Shown: positions 1 through 6,049 of the stretch, piece after piece
How positions within the stretch are numbered: the stretch's first letter is position 1
How the letters are laid out: every line of letters begins with the position of its first letter
Assembly: GCA_002304785.1 (NCBI GenBank)
Contig: DBMG01000059.1
Coordinates: forward strand, 16,847 to 24,128
DNA: 7,282 bases
Reading direction: 5' to 3'
From: Candidatus Accumulibacter sp. UBA704
Lineage (GTDB): Bacteria > Pseudomonadota > Gammaproteobacteria > Burkholderiales > Rhodocyclaceae
Translations under genes and position numbers: made by a program
Notes under the pieces: generated by a model
What the model saw: only the letters and a program-made list of their open reading frames with translations
The model's database searches: none
Told to the model about the DNA's origin: nothing

Positions 1-369
1 ATCAGTAATTGGAAGAACAACACGTCACGCGCTGGCCTGCAGCTTCCATGGACTAGACTGGGAGTTACCGGCGACAACTGGAGAAATTTCAAGGTGTCTC
101 AATTGCCGTCCAAGGGAGTAAGGATCCCCCCCGGTGTGGACACGTCGAGAAAAGTCGTCGACTTTCTGGGAACAGGTACCGAATTCCAGAAGTCCATCGT
201 TGTGGCGCAACTCAACTGCATTCTTTTGTCATCCGTGCGGAACTGCGTCACGCTGGTCGAATTAAACAAGATGGCTTCAGGATCCTATAGTCCGCCACAC
301 GTGGACACGGTTTGGAATCAGACGGATATCGTACAGTATCTGCAAAGCAACTGGATCGCGGTTCCGTGA
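1..369 (+). CDS. C-terminal part of an unrecognised protein (5' end outside window)
   Basis: Reading frame 1 is open from the first base to a TGA at 367-369, giving about 122 residues. I treat it as the tail of a longer gene entering from the left rather than a short gene starting at the internal GTG at 94, because the frame has no stop before that GTG and no Shine-Dalgarno is visible there. The tail is polar and ends in ...LQSNWIAVP. It has two cysteines (in LNCILLSSVRNC) and no recognisable membrane anchor or PEP-CTERM motif. I do not recognise the family. It ends 18 bases before the GTG of the PqqD-like gene, so it could be the first gene of that operon and even a partner or substrate of the triad; this is inference from position only. 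Confidence 0.5.
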   Translation: MSNWKNNTSRAGLQLPWTRLGVTGDNWRNFKVSQLPSKGVRIPPGVDTSRKVVDFLGTGTEFQKSIVVAQLNCILLSSVRNCVTLVELNKMASGSYSPPHVDTVWNQTDIVQYLQSNWIAVP

Positions 370-387
370 TTTGCTTCGGTCCTTCCT

Positions 388-699
388 GTGGCTGAAAGGG
401 AACGCGAGCGCAAGTCGATTCAATGGACGGTCCCATTATCCGACAGTATTCTGTTGCGGACTTGGGACGACGGTCTAATGGTCGTATATAACAACATCAG
501 TGGCGATACCCATCTCCTCAATCCTGTCGCAGGTGAAGTTCTTTGCCAGTTGAAGTCTGCTTCTCATTCATCGGAATCACTGCTTCTTGAACTGGAGGAA
601 GCCTTATCCACTCAGGAGACAGCAAGCGCTCTGGATATGATCGAAACAATCCTGTCTGAATTAGAAAAGATCAATTTGGTTTCCAGCGCTCAGAATTGA
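388..699 (+). CDS. PqqD-like protein, HPr-rel-A system
   Basis: 103-aa protein resembling the small PqqD family, whose best known member binds a precursor peptide and presents it to a modifying enzyme. The PqqD-like core is seen around residues 20-57 (ILLRTWDDGLMVVYNNISGD, then THLLNPVAGEVL), followed by a helical acidic C-terminal half (about 62-97), as expected for the winged-helix-like PqqD fold. The version next to an HprK-related kinase and a nucleotidyltransferase is the HPr-rel-A type; both partners follow directly here. GTG at 388 is chosen because the frame carries a stop at 367-369 and no other usual start lies between. No clear Shine-Dalgarno is present, so reinitiation from the upstream gene, which ends 18 bases before, is plausible. 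The stop overlaps the TTG start of the next gene by 4 bases (TTGA). No radical SAM partner is visible in the window. Confidence 0.82.
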   Translation: MAERERERKSIQWTVPLSDSILLRTWDDGLMVVYNNISGDTHLLNPVAGEVLCQLKSASHSSESLLLELEEALSTQETASALDMIETILSELEKINLVSSAQN

Positions 700-1613
700 A
701 AATATCGGAATATTCGGAAAAGCAACTCGTTGAATTGCTCAGACGTGGGCATTTGTTGCTGAGACTGAAACCCTTCGTGGCTCGAGTGCAGTCGGACATC
801 GCCAGCATCGCGCGTGACATTGCCTTGATGTATGGCGAATTTGAGACGGTGCCTATTGATTCCTTTGCAGATTTCCATGTTTCCGTCGTTCTGGAAACCG
901 GGATATTTGGCTGGATGAAACCGCGCGCTCGATTCTATTTTGATGGGCGCCCCTCCTTTGTTCCCTTGCCGGTCAACCAGGCGTTTGCCATGCTGGAGTG
1001 GGGGCTTAACTGGTGCATTGCGGCTCACAGTCATCAATACCTTGTCATTCATGCGGCAGTCGTTGAAAGAGAGGGCAGGGCGGCTATCTTGCCGGGCGCC
1101 CCAGGTGCCGGGAAAAGCACGCTTTGTGCCGCGTTGATCACTCGCGGATGGCGTCTCCTTTCGGATGAACTGGCGCTCCTAGACATGGCGACAAACGTTC
1201 TGTATGGGACGTGTCGCCCCGTCAACCTGAAAAACGCATCCATTGACATCATCAAGCAATTCGCGCCGGAAGTGGTGATGACCGAGCCTGTAGCAGATAC
1301 AACCAAAGGCACGATATCGCTGATGCGTCCGCCAAAAGGAAGCGTCAGCTTGGTAGAAAGTCCGGCGCATCCTGCATGGATCGTGCTGCCGAGGTATTCA
1401 CCGTCCGCTCCGCCGAAGTTTGAAAGCCATAGCCGTGCAGAGAGCTTCATGCTGATCGCCGAACAATCGTTCAACTACGACATTCATGGCGGCAAAGGAT
1501 TCAATGCAGTTGGCGACCTCGTCGACCAAAGCCTGTGTTATGAGTTTACGTACAGCAAACTTGAGGATGCTGTACGTGCGTTTGATGATTTGTGTCGTGG
1601 GCGCGTCGAATGA
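696..1613 (+). CDS. HprK-related kinase A (HPr-rel-A system)
   Basis: 305-aa P-loop protein related to HPr kinase/phosphorylase. The nucleotide-binding half aligns by eye with HprK: His119 (VIHAAVVE) matches the His of the HG motif, the Walker A GAPGAGKST spans residues 134-142, and RGWRLLSDE (150-158) matches the RG.RLVADD segment, with Asp157 kept and the second Asp replaced by Glu. RPVNLKN (174-180) and KGTISLMRPP (204-213) fall in the region of the HprK C-terminal elements. The N-terminal 110 residues are specific to this subfamily. It is presumably a soluble ATP-dependent enzyme, but its substrate is unknown and HPr itself need not be the target. Start: TTG at 696, overlapping the previous stop; rare but fitting tight coupling. 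Its own stop overlaps the next start (ATGA). Base use is like its neighbours. Confidence 0.85.
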   Translation: MKISEYSEKQLVELLRRGHLLLRLKPFVARVQSDIASIARDIALMYGEFETVPIDSFADFHVSVVLETGIFGWMKPRARFYFDGRPSFVPLPVNQAFAMLEWGLNWCIAAHSHQYLVIHAAVVEREGRAAILPGAPGAGKSTLCAALITRGWRLLSDELALLDMATNVLYGTCRPVNLKNASIDIIKQFAPEVVMTEPVADTTKGTISLMRPPKGSVSLVESPAHPAWIVLPRYSPSAPPKFESHSRAESFMLIAEQSFNYDIHGGKGFNAVGDLVDQSLCYEFTYSKLEDAVRAFDDLCRGRVE

Positions 1614-2719
1614 ACAAACGTATGCTCATCGTGTCGGCTTTGACGGATACCGGAGTGCTGTCCGATCTATCCTGCGCGGAATGGGATTTGCTGATCCGGC
1701 AGGGGCGACGAGCCAATTTGCTGGCACGCCTTGCGTATCAGTTGACAGCAAATGATCTGATGGATGCTGTGCCGGCGCAACCGCGTCTGCACTTGATCTC
1801 GGCTTTGCGGATGGTCGAACGACAAGACAAGGCGATGCGCTGGGAGGTCCAGTGCATTCTCAAAGCGCTCGGAAACACGGGAGTGGACGTGATCTTGCTG
1901 AAGGGGGCGGCCTACGTCATGGCTGGACTGCCGACCGCCAATGGTCGTACCTTTTCCGATATCGACATACTGGTACCCAAGCGCCACATCGCCGAAGTCG
2001 AAAGTCAGTTGATGCTGAATGGCTGGCAGGGAACGCATCATGACGATTACGATCAGCGCTACTATCGCCAATGGATGCACGAAATACCTCCGATGCGTCA
2101 CATCAAGCGGGGAACGACGATTGACGTTCACCATACGATTCTGCCTGAATCTGCAAGACTCAAGATCAATACCCCGGCGTTGTTTCAGAACGCAGTCGAA
2201 TTGCCTGGTCACAAGCGGCTTTTTGTGCTGCACCCGGAAGATATGCTTTTGCATAGCGCTACCCACCTTTTTCATGAAGGCGGTCTGGACAACGGACTAC
2301 GCGATCTATTCGACCTGGACAGCTTGTTCAGGTTTTTCTCTGAAACACCTGGTTTTTGGGAAAGGCTTGTGCCACGCGCCGCAGAGTTGGGGGTGACCCG
2401 TCCCTTCTACTATGCGGTCAGGTTTTGCACCATGATGTTGAACACGCCAATTCCCGGCGATGTGGTTGCGGCAAGCCGAATAGGCAAGCCTTCTGCGGCT
2501 CTCTCCCTGTTCATGGATTTTTGCTATAGGCGTGCGCTGCGGCCAGTTCATGAGAGTTGTGCTACTGCCGGAACAGGTCTTGCGCGGGTATGTTTGTATG
2601 TTCGCTCGCATTGGATGCGCATGCCGTTTCCTCTCCTTGTATGCCATCTCGTCCGTAAAGCTATTCGTAACAGCACGCCGCCGTCATGGGATGCTCCATT
2701 TGCCCGCGACCCAAACTAA
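1610..2719 (+). CDS. Nucleotidyltransferase family protein (NTP_transf_5 type), HPr-rel-A system
   Basis: 369-aa protein of the uncharacterised minimal nucleotidyltransferase family (Pfam NTP_transf_5). Key motifs are LLKGAA (residues 96-101), then GRTFSDIDILV (112-122) with the metal-binding Asp117/Asp119 pair, and IDVHH (171-175) whose Asp172 is the likely third carboxylate. HPEDMLLH (208-215) and RDLFDL (231-236) follow in the helical C-terminal part, as in relatives. It probably transfers a nucleotidyl group from an NTP to an unknown acceptor. The ATG at 1610 is chosen over the GTG at 1592 because it makes the 4-base ATGA overlap with the kinase stop; GTG would overlap by 22 bases and add six residues. 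Last gene of the triad; a possible promoter for the next gene begins 10 bases after the stop. Confidence 0.83.
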   Translation: MNKRMLIVSALTDTGVLSDLSCAEWDLLIRQGRRANLLARLAYQLTANDLMDAVPAQPRLHLISALRMVERQDKAMRWEVQCILKALGNTGVDVILLKGAAYVMAGLPTANGRTFSDIDILVPKRHIAEVESQLMLNGWQGTHHDDYDQRYYRQWMHEIPPMRHIKRGTTIDVHHTILPESARLKINTPALFQNAVELPGHKRLFVLHPEDMLLHSATHLFHEGGLDNGLRDLFDLDSLFRFFSETPGFWERLVPRAAELGVTRPFYYAVRFCTMMLNTPIPGDVVAASRIGKPSAALSLFMDFCYRRALRPVHESCATAGTGLARVCLYVRSHWMRMPFPLLVCHLVRKAIRNSTPPSWDAPFARDPN

Positions 2720-2728
2720 CGCCGTGCA

Positions 2729-2759
2729 TTGACCTGTGGAATTGTTGTTAAGGTACTAT
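2729..2759 (+). promoter_or_regulatory. Candidate sigma-70 promoter for the FeeM-PilZ gene
   Basis: TTGACC (2729-2734) matches five of six -35 positions. TACTAT (2754-2759) matches four of six -10 positions, including the first two and the last. The spacer is 19 bases, longer than ideal. It lies in the gap between the nucleotidyltransferase and the FeeM-PilZ gene, where a promoter is expected if the two are not one transcript. Confidence 0.35.
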
Positions 2760-2782
2760 GATTAGAAAACGGAACTCCGACA

Positions 2783-2790
2783 AAGGGAGG
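2783..2790 (+). promoter_or_regulatory. Strong Shine-Dalgarno that decides the start of the FeeM-PilZ gene
   Basis: AAGGGAGG sits 7 bases before the ATG at 2798 but only 4 bases before the adjoining GTG at 2795. The spacing favours the ATG. Confidence 0.7.
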
Positions 2791-2797
2791 GCGCGTG

Positions 2798-4105
2798 ATG
2801 CTGAAAAAGCTGCGATTGTTTGCACGACGATTAGTGCATCAAATGATGAGGAAGGCGATCTCCTGGTTGCCGCGGAGTCAGCGTTTCAGGGTTTTTCGTT
2901 CCTTTGCCGACTGCAATCCGTCACCCAGCCGTCGCTTGGTTCTGAAGATCGCGGAGACGCGGGACGAGTTGGAGGAGTGTTTCTCGCTCTTGCACGACGC
3001 CTACGTGGAGAGCGGTTTCATGAAACCCGATCCGTCCGGAATGCGGGTTACGATTTATCACGCCTTGCCGACGACCACTACACTTTGTGCCAAGTATGAC
3101 GGGCAAGTGGTCGGCACTATTTCGCTGATCCGCGAAAGCGCTCTCGGAGTCCCACTTCAGAAAATATTCGATTTGAGCGCGGTTCGCGAAAAAGAAGGCC
3201 AAGTGGCCGAGGTGTCTGCCTTGGCTGTCCATCGCGATTTTCGCAAGACAGGCGGGAGTATCCTTTTCCCCCTGATGAAATTCATGTACGAATACTGTAC
3301 GACCTTTTTTGACACCCGCCATTTGGTCATCGCAGTCAATCCAAGTCACATCGAAATGTATGAATCGTTGCTGTTTTTTCAGCGGCTTACGGAGAATGTG
3401 GTAGAGAATTACGATTTCGTAAATGGAGCTCCTGCAGTCGGGGCTACGCTCGATCTTAAAGAGGCGCCCGAGATTTTCCGGAAGCACTATTCTTCGAAAC
3501 CCATGCGGCGAAATCTTTATGCCTATTTCACACAGGTAAAGTTGCCAAATATTGAATTCCCGCATCGACGTTTCTATACGACGAACGATCCAGTATTGAC
3601 TCCCGATTTGATCGACTATTTTTTCAATGTTCGTACCGACACGTTCCGCAACCTGAGTGCGCGAAAGAAAGTGCTACTGCATACGATTTACGACCTGCCG
3701 GAGTACAGATCCGTGCTCCCGGAACTCTCAACAGGCGCTGATGGCATTCCGATAAGGCGCCACGAACGGTTCTCGGTAAAATGTCCGGCGAAAATCGTTT
3801 TCCAAGGTGTTCAAGGAGACCAAGAAATCCCCATTGAGGTTATCGAGGTATCCCGTTATGGTTTTCAGGCCCGTTCCCACAGGCCGCTGCCTTTGAATAT
3901 TTGGTTCGACACAATCGTACAACTTGGACGAAGCGATACATCCCATATTCGCGCCTTGGCCTTGCGTGGTCATAATGAGGGTGCGGACGGCTTTTACGGA
4001 TTCAGCCTCGGGGAACCGGACCTCCTTTGGCGAAAATTCGTTTCTGCGCTCTATCACAGCAAAACGTATGCGGATCTTGAAACACCAACTCGTTTCCTGC
4101 ACTGA
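2798..4105 (+). CDS. FeeM-like N-acyl amino acid synthase domain fused to a C-terminal PilZ domain
   Basis: 435-aa two-domain protein. Residues about 48-230 resemble the FeeM / acyl-homoserine-lactone-synthase branch of the GNAT fold: ETRDELEECFSLLHDAYV (53-70), a variable loop, EVSALAVHRDFRKTGG (138-153) and NPSHIEMYESLLFF (181-194). Enzymes of this branch join a fatty acyl group, usually from acyl carrier protein, to an amino acid or amine. Residues about 318-420 look like PilZ, a cyclic-di-GMP receptor: RxxxR is present as RRHER (320-324), and EVSRYG (350-355) stands for the usual [D/N]xSxxG, with Glu in the first position. A charged N-terminus (about 1-35) may contact membrane. Inference: acyl-lipid synthesis or transfer switched by c-di-GMP. 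The ATG at 2798 fits the Shine-Dalgarno better than GTG 2795. The acyl product and acceptor cannot be read from sequence. Confidence 0.75.
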   Translation: MLKKLRLFARRLVHQMMRKAISWLPRSQRFRVFRSFADCNPSPSRRLVLKIAETRDELEECFSLLHDAYVESGFMKPDPSGMRVTIYHALPTTTTLCAKYDGQVVGTISLIRESALGVPLQKIFDLSAVREKEGQVAEVSALAVHRDFRKTGGSILFPLMKFMYEYCTTFFDTRHLVIAVNPSHIEMYESLLFFQRLTENVVENYDFVNGAPAVGATLDLKEAPEIFRKHYSSKPMRRNLYAYFTQVKLPNIEFPHRRFYTTNDPVLTPDLIDYFFNVRTDTFRNLSARKKVLLHTIYDLPEYRSVLPELSTGADGIPIRRHERFSVKCPAKIVFQGVQGDQEIPIEVIEVSRYGFQARSHRPLPLNIWFDTIVQLGRSDTSHIRALALRGHNEGADGFYGFSLGEPDLLWRKFVSALYHSKTYADLETPTRFLH

Positions 4106-4167
4106 AACACGCGTGGAAGCAAAAATGGTCAACGGCGTTTGTTTTAAACAACAGGGAAGGGGAGAAA

Positions 4168-4734
4168 ATGGACATTAGGGTGTATCTCAGCAACGGTGGC
4201 GTTCTGGCTTATTGCCAGACCGATTCCGATATCGAGCAAGGCATCGTCGCCGAGATCAACGCTGGCCGCTTGTTTCAAGGGAAATCCGTGATTCTGGGTA
4301 GCAGAGAATCGTGCACCATGGTGCAGACTGATTCGATATCCCGCATCGATCTGATTACACGCATCCCTCTTGCGGTTACGCAGTCTATCGATGGAAATAT
4401 CACGCTTATTGAAGATAGTGTCGGGTCTTTGCAACACGCGGCGAAGGCAGGAATTTGCGGCCGCAATGGGGTGGCTCCTGGAGAAGAATTTCAAGGGTAT
4501 CTGCAATTCGACCTGGCCGGGGATCATCGACTTCAGTTTTCCGTCGATATGGTTTTGCGCGATCAGTTGCAGTTTTTCAGCAATCTGCGGAGGGCGTTTG
4601 ATATCCCGACGATGTGGTTCCGGCATCCCAATGGTGGCATGATTGCGCTCAATGTGCGGAACATTCTCTCAATTTCGTCGGCACCCGGTTTTTCCCAGTA
4701 CCCGAAAGGTACGTTGCTGGTCAACTCCATCTGA
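4168..4734 (+). CDS. Hypothetical protein, 188 aa, possible internal duplication
   Basis: Not recognised. The start ATG at 4168 has a good Shine-Dalgarno (AAGGGGAG, 4157-4164). The product is soluble-looking: no signal peptide, membrane segment or cofactor motif. Two stretches have a similar pattern: residues 34-64, ending in CTMVQTDSISRIDLIT, and residues 142-171, ending in GMIALNVRNILSISS. In both, a strand-turn-strand run leads into a (V/L)xxxxIxxI ending, which suggests a duplicated small beta domain; this is by eye only. The gene lies 62 bases after the FeeM-PilZ gene, with no clear terminator between (only a weak 6-bp AT stem at 4139-4151), so cotranscription is possible and a role in the same pathway is a guess. 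Confidence 0.7.
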   Translation: MDIRVYLSNGGVLAYCQTDSDIEQGIVAEINAGRLFQGKSVILGSRESCTMVQTDSISRIDLITRIPLAVTQSIDGNITLIEDSVGSLQHAAKAGICGRNGVAPGEEFQGYLQFDLAGDHRLQFSVDMVLRDQLQFFSNLRRAFDIPTMWFRHPNGGMIALNVRNILSISSAPGFSQYPKGTLLVNSI

Positions 4735-4759
4735 CGACTTTCGGATACCTGGAGATCAT

Positions 4760-5188
4760 ATGTTGTTTCGTCCTTTCGCCATCTGCACTGTCGCAATGCT
4801 TCTTGCGATCCCTGCAATCGCGCAAACAAGCCTGAAGATCCCGCGCAACACGCGTGAAATGCAGGAGATCATGCAGCAGTCGGAAGGGCCTTGCAGGAGT
4901 TGCGGAGTCGTAACCAGCGTGGCGCGCGTGGAGGTGGGAGGCAGCAAAAATTCGCTGGAAGCGGAAGACTCGCTGAGCGGCGATCCAGGCCCTGGAACAG
5001 ATATTCAGACTTCGCCTGTATTCGGGGCTTCTAAGCCTTATTCCGCGAAGAACTCAGAACTTGGTCGTTGGCACATCATCGTACGTTACGATGACGGGAC
5101 ATATGGGTCATTCGACCAAGTTGATCAGCCCTTGGTTGCTAGAGGTGACCGAGTTCAAGTCAAGGCGGATCGCGTCGAGCCTCGCTGA
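4760..5188 (+). CDS. Small secreted protein with CxxC motif and SlyB-like C-terminal segment
   Basis: 142-aa protein with a clear signal peptide: a short basic start (MLFR), a hydrophobic core (about 6-18) and an AIA cleavage motif at 19-21 before Gln22. There is no lipobox cysteine, so signal peptidase I processing to a soluble periplasmic protein of about 121 residues is expected. CRSCGVVTSVARVEVGG (45-61) resembles the C..CG.V.SI motif, and VRYDDGTYGSFDQ ... RGDRVQV (108-134) the closing segment, of SlyB-like / glycine-zipper outer-membrane proteins. The glycine zipper that normally lies between them is absent; a Ser/Gly/Pro-rich linker (62-98) takes its place. The ATG at 4760 is chosen because GGAG lies at 4751-4754 and the signal peptide starts there. 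The frame is open back to 4643, but that would overlap the previous gene by about 90 bases and bury the signal peptide. Confidence 0.72.
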   Translation: MLFRPFAICTVAMLLAIPAIAQTSLKIPRNTREMQEIMQQSEGPCRSCGVVTSVARVEVGGSKNSLEAEDSLSGDPGPGTDIQTSPVFGASKPYSAKNSELGRWHIIVRYDDGTYGSFDQVDQPLVARGDRVQVKADRVEPR

Positions 5189-5195
5189 ACCAGCC

Positions 5196-5225
5196 GTGTG
5201 ACTGAAACAGTCGAGTTCGTCACAC
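5196..5225. repeat. Inverted repeat after the secreted-protein gene (weak terminator candidate)
   Basis: GTGTGAC (5196-5202) and GTCACAC (5219-5225) are a perfect 7-base inverted repeat with a 16-base loop. An alternative inner hairpin, GACTG-AAA-CAGTC (5200-5212), competes with it. It lies 7 bases after the stop, where a terminator is expected, but there is no T-run behind it, so intrinsic termination is doubtful; it could instead stabilise the mRNA 3' end. Confidence 0.4.
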
Positions 5226-5261
5226 CCAGACCATCCGTAACACCCGAAAAATAGAAGCCCA

Positions 5262-5345
5262 AAGCATAGCTTATATTTGACAAATAACTTTAGAATAATA
5301 CTTGAAGTTATTGTTTATAAAACAATATATTCATTTAAATCTTCC
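5262..5345 (+). promoter_or_regulatory. AT-rich tract with promoter-like elements
   Basis: This run is far richer in A and T than its surroundings. It contains TTGACA (5277-5282), a perfect -35 word but without a well spaced -10. It also holds TTGAAG (5302-5307) followed 18 bases later by TATATT (5326-5331), a more acceptable pair. No gene follows closely on the + strand, so any transcript would be non-coding or very long-leadered. It could equally be an H-NS-type binding region or old junction DNA. Confidence 0.3.
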
Positions 5346-5521
5346 GTGATTTTAAGAGACTCGACCTCTCGTGGTCTAAGCGGCATATTGGTGAAGGATG
5401 GCGCAAGTTTTCTGTTCAGGTGACGCAATGACAATGCGCCGTTTTATAGCAGGGCGTTGAAGTAAATTCGTATCACGAGACAATCGTATCATTAATAATA
5501 AAAACAGGTAGATACATATCC

Positions 5522-5536
5522 ACCACATGATGTGGT
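5522..5536. repeat. 15-base palindrome (7+1+7), operator-like
   Basis: ACCACAT-G-ATGTGGT is a perfect 7-base inverted repeat around one central base. The odd-length symmetric form is typical of dimeric repressor sites. No adjacent gene has been identified for it to control. Confidence 0.4.
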
Positions 5537-5604
5537 CGGATTCGCGCGTAGAGAATTCCTTCGGTAACTGGGCAACAGAGACTAATTCAGAGCGGCGATG
5601 TCGG

Positions 5605-5619
5605 CGCCGCAATGCGGCG
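5605..5619. repeat. GC-rich hairpin, 6-bp stem and 3-base loop
   Basis: CGCCGC (5605-5610), loop AAT, GCGGCG (5614-5619). Perfect and stable. No T-run follows on either strand, so it is not a standard terminator. Confidence 0.35.
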
Positions 5620-5668
5620 GCGGAAAAGTGGCGCGCAAATGCAGGATTCGGCAACTCAACAAAAATCG

Positions 5669-5689
5669 GGGCTTCGGATTTTCCAGTGG
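5669..5689. repeat. Direct repeat copy 1 (21 bases, 18 of 21 identical to copy 2)
   Basis: Starts GGGCTTCGGATT, identical over 12 bases to copy 2 at 5724-5744, then diverges slightly and ends in GTGG in both. The offset is 55 bases. Confidence 0.5.
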
Positions 5690-5709
5690 GCAGCAGCGCT
5701 GAAATCTCA

Positions 5710-5752
5710 CATCCCGACAAAATGGGCTTCGGATTCTTCGGTGGACGGGATG
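5710..5752. repeat. Inverted repeat CATCCCG / CGGGATG
   Basis: CATCCCG (5710-5716) and CGGGATG (5746-5752) are perfect complements across a 29-base loop that contains direct repeat copy 2. Stem-loop formation is possible but the loop is long. Confidence 0.3.
5724..5744. repeat. Direct repeat copy 2
   Basis: Second copy of the repeat at 5669-5689. It sits inside the loop of the CATCCCG/CGGGATG inverted repeat (5710-5752). Within it, CTTCGG itself occurs twice. Confidence 0.5.
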
Positions 5753-5850
5753 CTTTACAGTCCAATGTACGGCATCTCCGGACATAGTTGAACGTCGGCA
5801 TTGCGCCCGGTATGATGCCCTTGCTTTGTGGTGCATTGAGCGCCTTGCAA

Positions 5851-5864
5851 GGTGAGCTGTCACC
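5851..5864. repeat. Short inverted repeat GGTGA-GCTG-TCACC
   Basis: Perfect 5-base arms (5851-5855, 5860-5864) around a 4-base loop; followed by GGG, not T-rich. Function unknown, could be chance. Confidence 0.25.
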
Positions 5865-6007
5865 GGGTCATTGCGGCCATCACAGCCTATCAAAATCGAG
5901 CGCGCCCTTTTATATGGTCGTGTTCCGACAATACAAGATGTAACGTCACTGTTTCATCTCGAAACGAACAGCCAAGCGCAATACAGCGTAAGGCCGCATC
6001 ACTCAAA

Positions 6008-6049
6008 CCCTGCGGGTACGCTATGCCCGCAAGGGTATGGCTCCGCGTA
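6008..6049 (+). promoter_or_regulatory. Structured 5' leader: bulged hairpin with possible pseudoknot before the acidic-protein gene
   Basis: CCCTGCGGG (6008-6016) pairs with CCCGCAAGGG (6026-6035) as a 9-bp stem with a single bulged A and a 9-base loop. The first five loop bases, TACGC (6017-6021), are complementary to GCGTA at 6045-6049. That second site ends 6 bases before the Shine-Dalgarno AAGGAG (6056-6061), so a loop-downstream pseudoknot could form next to the ribosome site. This resembles in outline the translational control leaders of some plasmid genes. It is seen in sequence only; no folding was run. Confidence 0.45.

Noticed and set aside
690..1052. Minus-strand frames opposite the kinase and nucleotidyltransferase genes (also 1049-1474, 1667-2275, 2921-3565)
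   Set aside because: Shadows of well supported plus-strand genes; no family features.
5200..5225. Intrinsic terminator after the secreted-protein gene
   Set aside because: Stem is present but no T-run follows; kept only as an inverted repeat.
5376..5801. Minus-strand frame of 141 codons in the gene desert
   Set aside because: Odd composition, no family resemblance, no Shine-Dalgarno, and it runs across the repeats; a chance open frame is more likely.
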